Positions 54,403 through 64,000 of a DNA stretch of 64,000 nt are shown here, one piece after another. The stretch lies in the NCBI GenBank assembly GCA_033964015.1, contig CM066916.1, forward strand, positions 28,227,404 to 28,291,403, given 5' to 3'. This stretch comes from Scolanthus callimorphus (lineage: Eukaryota; Cnidaria; Anthozoa; Actiniaria; Edwardsiidae). The position numbers and the translations under genes are program-made. The stretch's first letter is position 1, and each line of letters begins with the position of its first letter. The notes beneath the pieces are model-generated. The model was not told the origin of the DNA and did no database searches. It saw only the letters and a list, made by a program, of their open reading frames with translations.

Positions 54403-55542
54403 TTATTCCTGAAAGTGTGTTCTTTCGTGAAAGGCTAGGTGACCACTTTGCGTAAAGCATTTACCGCACTGTTTGCATTCATATGGCTTTATTCCTGCAT
54501 GTATACGTTCATGTTTAGATAAATTGCCAGCGTGATTAAAGCGTTTATCGCACTGTTCGCATTCATATGGCTTTACTCCTGTATGTGTTCTTTCGTGTTG
54601 CGCTAGGTGACCAGCTCGCGTAAAGTATTTACCAGACTGTTTGCATTCATATGGCTTTATTCCTGCATGTGTTCTTTCATGTCTTCCTAAGTCACTAGCT
54701 TGATTGAAGCCTTTTCCGCACTGTTTGCATTCATAAGGCTTTATTCCTGTATGTGTTCTATCATGTCTTCTTAAATCACTAGCTTGATTGAAGCCTTTGC
54801 CGCACTGTTTGCATTCATATGGCTTTATTTCTGTATGGGTTCTTTCGTGAAAGGTTAGATCACCATTTTGCGCAAAGCATCTACCGCACTGTTTGCATTG
54901 ATATGGCTTTGCACCTGTATGTATACGTTCATGCCTTACTAAACTAGTAGATTGAGTAAAGCTTTTGCCACATTGTTGGCATTCATAAGGCTTTATTCCT
55001 GTATGTGTTCTTTCATGTCTTCCTAAATCACAAGCTTGAGTAAAACATTTACCGCACTGTTTGCATTCATATAGCTTTGTTCCTGTATGTATACGCTCAT
55101 GTCTTACTAAAGTAGTAGATTGAGTAAAGCATTTGCCACATTGTTGGCATTCATAAGGCTTTATTCCTGTATGTGTTCTTTCATGTCTTCCTAAATCACA
55201 AGCTTGAGTAAAACATTTACCGCACTGTTTGCAATGATATAGCTTTGTTCCTGTATGTCTTTTTTTTAAACCGGAATCGCCTGCTTTACTAAAACAATAT
55301 TTCTTGCCATGGCCATCATCGCTTTTATTTTCCTCAGACGTTTGCTGGTCTGTATTCACGTAATCAATCACAAATTCGCTCAGTACAAATGTTGCTTTTT
55401 CCTCAAGGCCGACTTCAACATATTCACATTCAATCCTTTCCTTCTTTATTATGTGCTGAAGCTCATCACCAGTGTCCTTGCAAGTGTTCACTTGAATTTC
55501 TTTGTCCTCGGTTTCAAATGAAACTTCAGACTCGTTTCTTAC
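54403..55542 (-). CDS. ZNF-5 finger exon, 10 C2H2 fingers
   Basis: Closest paralogue of ZNF-4. It opens after TTCTTAATAG (AG at 55543-55544), phase 0. The N-terminal region is shorter: ECEYVEVGLEE replaces the usual stretch with EQDISKIMQD. Ten fingers follow. Finger 8 has Ser for its second Cys (ECKQSGKY), so it is probably not folded. Relative to ZNF-4 one finger (helix RTFHLNV) is missing, and several helix positions differ: N to T in finger 2, N to S in finger 4, VE to GD in finger 5. It ends HERTHFQE through the same two-base insertion. The first exon should lie to the right of 63690, near or outside the window edge. Confidence 0.9.
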   Translation of the reverse strand, partial: VRNESEVSFETEDKEIQVNTCKDTGDELQHIIKKERIECEYVEVGLEEKATFVLSEFVIDYVNTDQQTSEENKSDDGHGKKYCFSKAGDSGLKKRHTGTKLYHCKQCGKCFTQACDLGRHERTHTGIKPYECQQCGKCFTQSTTLVRHERIHTGTKLYECKQCGKCFTQACDLGRHERTHTGIKPYECQQCGKSFTQSTSLVRHERIHTGAKPYQCKQCGRCFAQNGDLTFHERTHTEIKPYECKQCGKGFNQASDLRRHDRTHTGIKPYECKQCGKGFNQASDLGRHERTHAGIKPYECKQSGKYFTRAGHLAQHERTHTGVKPYECEQCDKRFNHAGNLSKHERIHAGIKPYECKQCGKCFTQSGHLAFHERTHFQE

Positions 55543-55782
55543 CTATTAAGAACCAGAGGAGAACATACTTTAGAGCAAATCAATGGTAATGCACCTCTTA
55601 TTTCATTTTCCCATTTAAGATCACGCGGGATTCATTTGAATTAATATTTATATATTCTTTGGTGTGTAGTAGAAGAAAGAAAGAATACTCATGGGAATCT
55701 CATTTGATCTGAAATGGGAAACCATTACGCCCAAGCCGAGAAGGTATATTAGTAAAGAGGAAGCAATTTAGCGGATGTAGAG
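55543..55782 (-). promoter_or_regulatory. Acceptor and conserved intron end of ZNF-5
   Basis: As in ZNF-1 and ZNF-4: polypyrimidine run, AATAG, then family intron sequence to the CACGGGCGG MITE. Confidence 0.65.
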
Positions 55783-56126
55783 CACGGGCGGTAGGACCCG
55801 CTAGATCATTTTAAATTGATGGCTTTCCCCGAATTTGGTCAACAAGTTCGTTATACGCCGTGTCGAGATAACGCCATAAGAAAGAGCGGAGGAATCTGGG
55901 CTGTCATATTTGACATGCGTTGATCGCTTAGTCATTAACGGTTAGGTCTCGGGTAACACGAGGTATAATAACAGGAACCAGAAACATATAAGTCGCGTCT
56001 TGGGTAACACGAGGTATAATAACAGGAACCAGAAACATAGTGAGTTGAAACGTGTAAAGTGAGTTGAGACTATTGTATTCTGTGTTAGTGGGCTGAATAT
56101 TCGCAGAATAAACAATTGGAGAAATC

Positions 56127-56696
56127 TTGAAAATAATGTTGCGAGACTTCAAGATGTTAAATGTTAATATAATAATAATAATAATATACGTTTTTTTATA
56201 TAGCGCTATTCCTATATGTAGTTCATAGCACTTTACAATTTAAAATTAACATAAGATTAAGGAATTAAAATGTAATTGTTAAAAATTGATAGCTAATTGA
56301 ATACAAACAACTTATACAGAAAGTTGTGATAACAATATGGTATTAAAAATTCTGGAATGGTCTGTAATATATTTTAAATATGTATATATTATAAACTATA
56401 ATAGGAATAGTTGAAAATAATGTTGCGAGACTTCAAGATGTTAAATGTTAATATAATAATAATAATAATAATATACGTTTTTTTATATAGCGCTATTCCT
56501 ATATGTAGTTCATAGCACTTTACAATTTAAAATTAACATAAGATTAAGGAATTAAAATGTAATTGTTAAAAATTGATAGCTAGTAATTGAATACAAACAA
56601 CTTATACAGAAAGTTGTGATAACAATATGGTATTAAAAATTCTGGAATGGTCTGTAATATATTTTAAATATGTATATATTATAAACTATAACTTAT
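56127..56696. repeat. Tandem duplication of a ~285-bp unit
   Basis: AATAATGTTGCGAGACTTCA and the sequence that follows, including (AAT)n, ATATAGCGCTATTCCTATAT and ACATAAGATTAAGGAATTAA, is present twice in direct order. The copies differ at only a few places. Confidence 0.9.
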
Positions 56697-57065
56697 AGGC
56701 CTGCTTGAAAAGCTGGGTTTTAATATTGATTTTAAATTCCTCTAAGGAGTCGCTGTGTCTCACTGGATTTGGCAGTGCATTCCATAACACGGATGCCACA
56801 AAAGAAAAAGATCTTCTTCCATACTTGACTAGGATGTTAGTATATTATCACTTACCACTGTTGCTCTACTTTATTGGAGCGAAAAATGAAATATATATAT
56901 ATATTTTGTGTGTGTGTGCTCTGTATGTGTGCAGTTTTTGGTCTAAATAGGAATGGGAGGAGGCTGGTCTGGGAATGTGTTTGTTGGAAGGGGAGTTTGG
57001 GGCGATATATTTGCTGAAATCTGTATTTGTTGGATAAATGGTCAATAAAAAAGTCATAAATATAA
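56697..57065. other. Retroelement-like 3' region, no gene
   Basis: CTTGAAAAGCTGGGTTTTAA and GGCAGTGCATTCCATAACAC are phrases I associate with the 3' region of cnidarian non-LTR elements. This is an uncertain memory-based match. From 56835 the sequence CACTTACCACTGTTGCTCTA matches 3066. Confidence 0.4.
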
Positions 57066-57085
57066 ATGCTCTATCGGGTCCTACC

Positions 57086-57638
57086 GCAAAGTATCGAAAA
57101 TCCCTCACATGGTTTTGCAGTTCATTCTCCAAGACTAAAGTCCGACAAAGTGTGACATTTTGAAACAAAATGGCCTGGAGCTTCTCAAGTAAACAATGTA
57201 AAATCACTTGTGGCACAAGATTTCTCTCAAACAAACAATTAAATTGAAGAAACCGTCGGAAAATTTCACTCATCTGTTCATGGCGAGTAAGATATATAAG
57301 TTAAATCAAGAGAGAATTGCGCTTGTTTGTTGATGATTTTTCCCCAAGTCTTATGGTTGTTGGTGGTTCGAAGTTTATTTTCACATTCTATTGTCAAACT
57401 TTATGTTTCAAAATTGACCCTCAAAATTGGGGTGCGTATTATACACGGGTAAATACGGTAGTTTTTAGTTTGGGGTCTTAAAAATACAAGAAAATGTTTT
57501 ATAAGATTAAAACAACTTGATAAGGTAGCGCAATCTTTTAGTTTTGAAACGATATTTAGTTGATTATCAGAGCATAAAATTGCGATGCAACAATATTTTT
57601 TTTTTCGTTAGCACGCTGAATGCCTTTACAGAGACCTT
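57086..57638. other. ZNF-5 intron, no gene
   Basis: 57110-57200 shares GGTTTTGCAGTTCATT and TCTCCAAGACTAAA words with 9155-9230, so the homology with the ZNF-1 intron starts here in diluted form. Confidence 0.5.
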
Positions 57639-58956
57639 AAAGGGCAGATCATATCCATAACTACACAAACCAAGCTCCACTAAACTAGTGAAAGTCAGCC
57701 TTCACTCAGCCAGATGCTAAATTTAACATACATATGAAAAACAAACTGGTAGAGGCAAGTGTCTTTTTGTACTCAGGTCATTAAGGAAAGAAGGGCTAAA
57801 CCAAGCAGAGTTAGACTGCTTTTTTTGGCGCAGTCTATAATACCAAAGCTAGCTTATGCCATTGCAGTTTATGGCTCTGATGAAGCAAGTCTCAATGTAA
57901 TTCAGTTATTTCTAGACCACTGCTACAAACGTAAACACTCTTTTGTACACTATAATATCAGAGATCTTGCTTTGCGCACTGATGATGCATGCATGATTGT
58001 CTGGAGTTGTCAGATGGATCATGGTCAGGTTCCAATTTAGTTTACATTTGGCAATTTTTTTCATATAAATCTTGACCCTTTTTTCCTGAAACATTTCATA
58101 GAAGTGCTTCAATGATTGTAAAATCATGTCGTAAAAGCAGAGTTTGTGATGTTTGAAATTCAGCAAGAATCTGGGCTGCGAGCGAGCCAATGTCGGATCT
58201 TGTTGCATCCCTTGTACATTTCTATTGACTGTTGGGACTAATGTATTTCTACCAGAGGGGACATTTACACTGGGTTTCACCATTATAGGCTTCACAGGCT
58301 ACTGGAAAAAGTTTTAAAAATAGCTGAATTGTTTTAAAAATAGAAACAAATAAAGAATACTTACTTTACGATCTGGTGTGTATATTGTAATTAGATTCTC
58401 GGTTTTGAGGGGAAAAATTTGGTTCAAGCCACTGGTCACTCGTTCCAACATACACTAGCTCCCATTCAACTAATATTCAACAAGGTGTGCAGCAGTCCGA
58501 TCTCAGCTCACTGGGATCTCAAGCACAAAACCAGCAGTTGGAGGTCGCAGGCTCAGGACTTCGAAATAACAACGGACCAATTTCCTCTCGTGTGATTGGT
58601 CAGTTTTAATTTGAATTCTCGTTGCATGCCATCATGGTTTCAACCCTGAGCCTGCGAACTCAAACCGTTGAAAAAAAAGCCTTAATTTTGGGTCGATTTT
58701 TTAGGATAAATATTAAATCCCTTTTCCCCGAAAATTGTTGGAGACACGCTTTATTCATCCTATAACGCTGTGGTTAAAGCAAAAGTGGATCTGGTTCGAA
58801 ATTGCATGGAAATCAACCCTAAAAGTGGTGTCTAAAGAGCTGCATACCTTGTTGAATTTTAGTTATGTGAGTGAGTGTCATTGGAATGAGAGACCAGTGG
58901 CTTGAAGTTCAGACCCAAATTATCCCCTCAAAACAGAGAATCTTATCACAATTTAA
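57639..58956. repeat. Uninterrupted copy of the ZNF-1 intron block
   Basis: Matches 9370-9431, 9877-9991, 11496-12578 and 16327-16400 in order. It is the empty-site reference for the mariner-like MITE and for both Helentron-like elements. Confidence 0.85.
57759..58040 (+). pseudogene. Non-LTR reverse transcriptase tail
   Basis: The open frame codes FCTQVIKERRAKPSRVRLLF then SIIPKLAYAIAVYGSDEASL and NVIQLFLDHCYKRKHSFVHY. This is the C-terminal tail after the RT thumb. It lacks any catalytic motif. Its homologue in the ZNF-1 intron is split at PLFW/SIIP. Confidence 0.65.
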
Positions 58957-60889
58957 AAAAATCATGAATAATTAATAAGAACAACACAATAGAAACACAA
59001 TAAGATTCACAGGACTGTAGCATGTTGTAATTCTGATACAACCACTAGTGGGTGGTTGTAACTATTTACATAGCAACTTTCATGAAACATAATTACCTTG
59101 AAGTTTCTCTGCCAAATTTACAATATTTTTAAAACAGCAGACACTAGAAGCAGGGTCATTCCACAGTATTTTGAGACTGAACATCATTTTTTAAAAATCA
59201 TAAATATTAGGCTCTTTTCCAGAGAAACTTACAGGACAATGTCTGAAGTTTATTTTATTACTACGGTATTTATTTTGCTCTAACTGGCGGCACTGATGAA
59301 TAAATTAGCATCATTTATCCAAATTAGGTCAAATGCTGTTGCGGAGTCTACATTTCAATTCTGCTTGTTGAAGAAAATAATAAAACATAAACAGTTTGAA
59401 ACTTAGTTAGACACAATCTACTAATGGTGCTCTCTCTAAAAACACATAGCAGTCTAGGCTGTTTAGCTTGAGCTTGGGAGAATTTGCTGTCCAATGAAGA
59501 ATTGTAGACTCCACAACGATTTTGGTACTTTTAGTTTTAATAAAAGTTACAAAAATAAACACTTTTTTCTGATAGTTTGTAAACTTCTAATTTATCACTG
59601 TTGTAAATTACATATGGAAGAAATTATTTAAAATTTGTTTACTTCGAGTAATAACAAGTAATTAATTTTCGCTGCAGAGTCTACATTTTTGTTGCGGAAT
59701 CTACAAACTACAAACTACTTGCTAACTAGAAAACTGTTGAACTTGTTAGTAGTAGTTGTATTATTGTTGTAATACATAAGTAACAACCAAAAATTTGTGT
59801 TGGAAAGGTTGCAAGACTATTAAATTAGTATATTTGCATTGCAGAATGCCAAGCTTGTTTATTTGTAGACTCCGCAACAGTAGATTCCGCAACAATTCCC
59901 AAATTTTAATTCTGATCACCAAATAGCTGGAAATTTACTGGAAAGGGATGATATTGATTTATTTGGAATTTTCTATTTAATTGAAGTACACTGATAGGAT
60001 TGTTTTGTATTTTTGCCTAAGTTTTTCCTCTTGTGCCCTATTCATAGTTCCGACCTGTCATTCAAAGCCATAGTTACTGTTGTTATGTCCCACAAACAAA
60101 CCAGAGTTTTCCTTTAAAAAAGTCCAAAAATATTCCGATCCCGCTTTGGTTTACCAGATTTCTTTAACTTCGGATCATCGAAGTTTATACTGTCGTAAAA
60201 GGCAAAAAAAGTGCTGTAAATCGGATTGATTTCGGAAGTCCTGAAATACTGTTTGTGGGACACAATCAGTTCCCGTGGGAGAATCTCTCCAACTCTGATT
60301 GGTATCTCCAGATAGCATGAAATGGCTTCATTGTTTGATCGGAACTATGAATTGTAGACTCTGCAACGTAGACTCAACAACAACACCAGCCTTTATAAAA
60401 TAAATCGTTTCTCCAAAAAAATAAAACAAAGTAAGAAACTCTCTGTGTTTAAAATAAACACAGATCAATGCTTCTTCTTTTAACAAAAACCACTATTCAA
60501 AACAGCTGAAAAATTCACAGAGATTTCTAGCTAAAGTTACGTTGGAAATCAAAGGTTCTTCTGAGTTAACTCCGCAACACCCAATAAACAATAAAATATC
60601 TTGGAACCCCTTTAACTAGAATGATGGCCAACTCTACTGTATAAAGCAATTATACTCTTATACCCTAGACATGTAAAGTCACTTTGACTGAAGTTCTAGA
60701 TTTGAAGTTATGATGCCTCAAATCTCTCTGAATGTAGACTCCGCAACATACGGTTTACTGTGGAATGACCCAGCGATGAAGTAGTTTACAACATTCACAT
60801 CCGTGTTGTATCAGATCTACACCACTCGCACTGCACACTCGTGTTGTAAATCCGATACAACACGGCTGCTCATGTTGTAAACATTACAT
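58957..60889. mobile_element. 1.9-kb insertion in the ZNF-5 intron copy
   Basis: Defined by comparison with 16400-16410, where ATCACAAT and ATACACACC are adjacent. It contains the TIR element at 59154-60770 and outer sequence with CATGTTGTAATTCTGATACA and ATCCGATACAACACGG words in inverted arrangement. Confidence 0.7.
59154..60770. mobile_element. TIR element with ten GTAGACTCCGCAACA motifs
   Basis: Ends GGGTCATTCCACAGTA and TACTGTGGAATGACCC. The motif TGTAGACTCCGCAACA or a close variant occurs at about 59337, 59671 and 59690 on one strand and 59503, 59864, 59880, 60353, 60368, 60565 and 60733 on the other. A nested piece 60040-60352 has ATAGTTCCGA/TCGGAACTAT ends and inner TCCCACAAAC pairs. 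No transposase frame. Confidence 0.75.
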
Positions 60890-61296
60890 ACACACCACAT
60901 CATAAAGTAAGTATTCTTATTTTGTTTCTATAGATATTTAAGACATTTTTAATAAAACAATTCAACTATTTTTCAAACTTTTTCCAGTAGCCTGTGAGGC
61001 ATATGATTTCACGCTTAAAAAGGACTCCAAATCCCTGGAAAAGTGGACAAAGCAACCACCAGATAAGCGATATACCTCCGAGTAAGAACCATTCCCAGAG
61101 GATGTACACCATTGTGTTCAGTTAATATTTCATCATGATTCGTTCTAACTAAAGAGGCTGTGTGATGCAACTTGTGAACAATACCCAGATTCTTACACGG
61201 AGGTAGAGCCAAGGGGGCACCCACTGATCATTTTCGGTAAAATATCTGTTTGGATGGTGGAATGAGAGCTGAAACTTTTGCTACAGAATTTCAAGC
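60890..61296. repeat. Intron repeat, then a segment shared with 24755-24915
   Basis: 60895-61050 matches 16410-16575 and 18489-18500. 61080-61205 shares AACCATTCCCAGAGGAT-like and TTCTTACAC words with 24785-24905. Confidence 0.6.
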
Positions 61297-61906
61297 TTTA
61301 CTGTGCGACTAAGTCGACCGGGCCATTTTGTAAGAAGTCAGCCAATCAGAAGCGAGTACAGAACAAAGTATCTTGACTTTCTTGAGATCTCAGACATGAA
61401 AATATTCGCTTTTCTCTAATAATTGAGAAAATAATTTTCAGAAATAACTTCAAAACACTTAATTACTCATCGTCAGACGTTTGCACAGGGCATCTGGGGA
61501 AGTGCGGTAAAAAGCGGCAAAAAAGTGCGGAAAAGTGCGGGATTTTTTAGAAAAAAGTGCGGAAAAAAGTGCGGTAAAACGGTGAAAAGTGCGGTAAAGT
61601 GCGGTAAATTATTTTCTTTAATTTGAAGGTTTGCGCTTTTGGGGGATCATAACGAGTCGTTTCTGCTGATTTTCTATTTGTTTTGTCATTTTTAAACGTA
61701 ATTTCGTTGAAGCTGATGTAACAGCTAACTTATTAAACTTCGCATGATCAATATTTAGGTCAAGAACAATGGAAAAATGCAAAAAAAGAAGGGCTCACCA
61801 TGCTTGCTTGCGCGGCATCAGTCATTTAAAACTCAAACCCCTAAAATCACTAAGAGCGCCTATTTCTCCATACAATCAACTCCCGCATGCGTTGTTCATA
61901 ACAATA

Positions 61907-62089
61907 GAGCAGATTTCGTATGACTGTGAAAAGTCACAAAGCTGTTCCGCGCCGCGACCGTGACCGTACCGCGACTACGCGATTTCATTGGCGATTTCAT
62001 TCCATTTACAGCAGGCCAGGTTCCGTACCGCCACCGCGACAGTACCGCGCCGCATCGCGGCGTTTTTCACAGTCATACGAAATCTGCTC
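61907..62089. mobile_element. TA-flanked MITE, copy 3 (GAGCAGATTTCG variant)
   Basis: GAGCAGATTTCGTATGACTG and its exact inverse, 25-bp repeats with TA at 61905-61906 and 62090-62091. Same consensus as copies at 2102 and 4212. The centre is rich in CCGCGAC/GTACCGCG words. Confidence 0.85.
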
Positions 62090-62365
62090 TATCTTGCAAT
62101 AAAGTTCTCCAAAATGTAAACTTCGTGCTTTGTCGTAACCATCTTGATCTAGGGTAAATGGCTCCGGCAGTTTCATAGGATATTAAGTACAAATAAACGA
62201 ACTTCTAACATCCAACGTTTTTTCGTTCTCCTGCTATTTTGTTTCCGCTAAATACTTGACCAATTTAGCAAATAAAAATCGGGGTCACCAAAAACGTTTT
62301 GTATTGACCCATTTCTTACAAGATCAGCTATTGGCTTATTTCCATCTCAAACTACGATCCAATTA

Positions 62366-62782
62366 AGCCGGGGAAATACGAGGCACAAAATCCCTCAACT
62401 TGTCGCGCAACATTGCTGCGTTGCAAGTCTAAAGTTTTGTTGCTCGTTTTTCTTCAAATTCACAACTTGCCGCGCAACATTTTGTTTTGATGATCACACA
62501 TGCGAGCTTCATTTCTATTGACTAATGAACTTGAATTGTAGGCAAGATGTTGCGCGACAAGTTGTGTGTTTGATGAAAAACGAGCAACAAAGCCAGAATT
62601 TGTGTCTCAAAGTAGACCCGCACTCTACTTCGCGCAACAAATTTTCACAACCTGCAACAAATGTTTTGTTGCGTGACAAGTTATGGCGCGAGATGAAAAA
62701 CGCGCAACATCGATCATCAACTTGCAACGCAACAATGTTGCGCGACAAGTTGAGGGATTTTGTGCCCCGTATTTCCCCGGCT
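62366..62782. mobile_element. TTA-flanked TIR element with GCGCAACA motifs
   Basis: AGCCGGGGAAATACGAGGCA and the inverse at the right end; TIRs about 55 bp; TTA on each side (62363-62365, 62783-62785). TTGTCGCGCAACATT-like words occur about eight times in both orientations. TWA duplication suggests PIF/Harbinger type. Confidence 0.75.
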
Positions 62783-63211
62783 TTACAGATCTGCTAATAT
62801 ATTGATGGTTTCTCGTACTTATGCTCAAACGGTCTGCTGTGGAACGCCTGGTATTTTTTTGCATTCGGTGGCGATCGTATCGGAGGAAAATGGTGGAGTT
62901 TTCAAGGTTTTTGCGCTTAATACTTCAGCATCAACATAATAAACTAGGTATTGACCTGCAAATCTTTGAAATTACCGTGTTTAGAAGGATTTTTCCACAC
63001 AATTTTTAGTTATTTTCTTAAAAAGTGCGGAAAACTGCGAAGAAAGTGTGAAAGTGCGGAAAAGTGCGATTTTGGGGCAAAAGTGCGGAATCGCACTGCC
63101 GCACTTCCCCAGATGCCCTGTTTGCAGGTATTAAATTTCCTTAAAATGGTTTGAATCTCTAAATGGCAAACATTTTAAGGTATGGCCCAGTTGACATAGT
63201 CGCACAGTAAA

Positions 63212-64000
63212 CTTTCGTATATAGATTCTAAGATCCGATGGATTTTTCGAATTGCACAAAAAGGTGAAATTTTACTATTTTGGGGGGATTTTTTGCTTTT
63301 AAAAAGTTCACCTAAAATTTTCGGATAGAGTTTTTCCCCTGGCATTTTCGTTCAGAAGTCTTGATTTCAATCCCTAACATTTTCGCAACCAATACAAAAA
63401 CTTTCAGCTGTGAAATCCGAACAGATATACAATTTGTAGGGATTAAAAATACCCGGTTTACAGTCATTGACTTATGACGGCATTCTGAGCTGTTTTACGG
63501 TATTGTTTCGTTGGGTGCCCCTGGAGCCAGATTAGAGTAAGTAGTCTTTATTTTTCTTGCATTCCTTGTAACTGATGGAATATTGAAGTAATGTTTCTAT
63601 GAGATTTCACGGAAAAATCGATAGAAATCTGTGATTTTTATCCATTGTTTCTTAGATCTGGTACTACAGTACAACGGTGAAACATGGTTCATGCACGGGT
63701 GACCCAGGACAATTGTTTGTGTACTAAAACATCAAAGTATTGACAGTAATATAAGGTTTATATAGGGATTGTGGTAAGGGATGTTTGGACCTGGAAATTT
63801 TTAGGAAAACTCGCCGAGTGGCTGCTCCCTAGGCCAAATTTGCTACAAATCCATTCTTCTCCAGTAAAAAAATATAAATCCCTTTGTTCGGGAGGTAATG
63901 GATTTATTTTGGAGTCGCACAATCTGATTTGCATGAGTTTGCACTAGGTCCCCCTCCCCCTTGAGGAGTTTTTGGTAACGGCCGCCATTTTGGTTTTTAA
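63212..64000. other. Right edge, ZNF-5 intron
   Basis: 63540-63690 matches 18505-18650, the segment just downstream of ZNF-1 exon 1. After that the match is lost. Near the edge GAGTTTGCACT (63934) and CCGCCATTTTGG (63983) recall words of exon 1, but spacing and frame differ. Confidence 0.5.

Larger units (their letters stand above)
45787..55969. repeat. Segmental duplication, unit 2
   Basis: Second copy of 33988-43727. It differs by private insertions (46241-47181, 49895-50563, 51087-52221, 53964-54127) and by lacking those of unit 1 (34187-34977, 38043-38417, 41031-42029). Substitutions are sparse in between, so the duplication is fairly recent. Confidence 0.9.
55783..57085. mobile_element. 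CACGGGCGG MITE split by later insertions
   Basis: The left part (55783-55970) and the right end (CTCTATCGGGTCCTACCGC at about 57066-57085) are separated by other repeats. In between, a 47-bp unit around GGGTAACACGAGGTATAATA and ACAGGAACCAGAAACATA is repeated twice at 55948-56040. Confidence 0.65.
61486..63120. mobile_element. Nested element with GTGCGG-repeat ends
   Basis: CAGGGCATCTGGGGAAGTGC and its inverse bound the element. At both ends lie tandem AAAGTGCGG-type words (61490-61615; inverted sense reads GTGCGGAAAA at 63025-63100), ten or more at the left. Confidence 0.75.
61297..63211. mobile_element. Outer TIR element TTTACTGTGCGACTAAGTCG
   Basis: TTTACTGTGCGACTAAGTCG with ACCGGGCCAT pairs with ATGGCCCAGTTGACATAGTC and GCACAGTAAA. 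The same end also occurs alone at 31116-31144. Three further elements are nested inside. The complete 1.9 kb has no transposase frame. Confidence 0.75.

Noticed and set aside
63980..63998. CCGCCATTTTGG as a fifth exon-1 start
   Set aside because: The frame MAAVTKNSSRGRGT stops after 14 codons, lacks the conserved residues and has no matching donor.

Overview
This window is animal nuclear DNA from a repeat-rich, AT-rich genome. The degenerate non-LTR reverse transcriptases, the many foldback and TIR elements and the KRAB-less C2H2 arrays suggest a cnidarian (anthozoan/stony-coral type). That taxon is inferred from style, not proven.

The only well-supported protein genes are five C2H2 zinc-finger genes, all on the minus strand (ZNF-1 to ZNF-5 by rising coordinate). 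Each has one long finger exon, at 6399-7985, 22981-24485, 31982-33217, 42067-43317 and 54403-55542. Each finger exon opens at the same kind of 3' splice site, in phase 0. Upstream of the first four lies a 51-nt candidate first exon (18782-18832, 28406-28456, 38932-38982, 50924-50974). It encodes 17 residues beginning MADGEV and ends in phase 0 at GTGAGC. I propose that each gene is exon 1 + a 4-11 kb intron full of transposons + the finger exon. Exon 1 of ZNF-5 would then lie near or beyond the right edge. ZNF-2 carries a single-base frameshift. ZNF-1, -3, -4 and -5 have lost their last fingers through nonsense or small indels, so the cluster is a mixture of live and decaying paralogues.

The array grew by segmental duplication. 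About 33988-43727 is repeated at 45787-55969, and 391-8520 is an older, more disrupted relative of the right part of that unit. A second homologous pair of intron sequence (about 9340-18650 and 57640-63690) lies in the ZNF-1 and ZNF-5 introns. Comparing copies gives natural empty sites for many insertions: TTAA elements, TAA and TA elements, hAT-like elements with 8-bp duplications, two Helentron-like elements without target duplication, a 5'-truncated non-LTR retrotransposon, and an ATCGAT-rich element with a 6-bp duplication.

Other contents are a ~40-bp degenerate minisatellite in three places, a 128-bp satellite full of CRE and E-box palindromes inside one Helentron-like element, tRNA-derived SINEs (one with a Nin-DC-like core), several reverse-transcriptase remnants, and a possible decayed hammerhead-like motif. 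No rRNA gene, intact tRNA gene or CRISPR array was seen.
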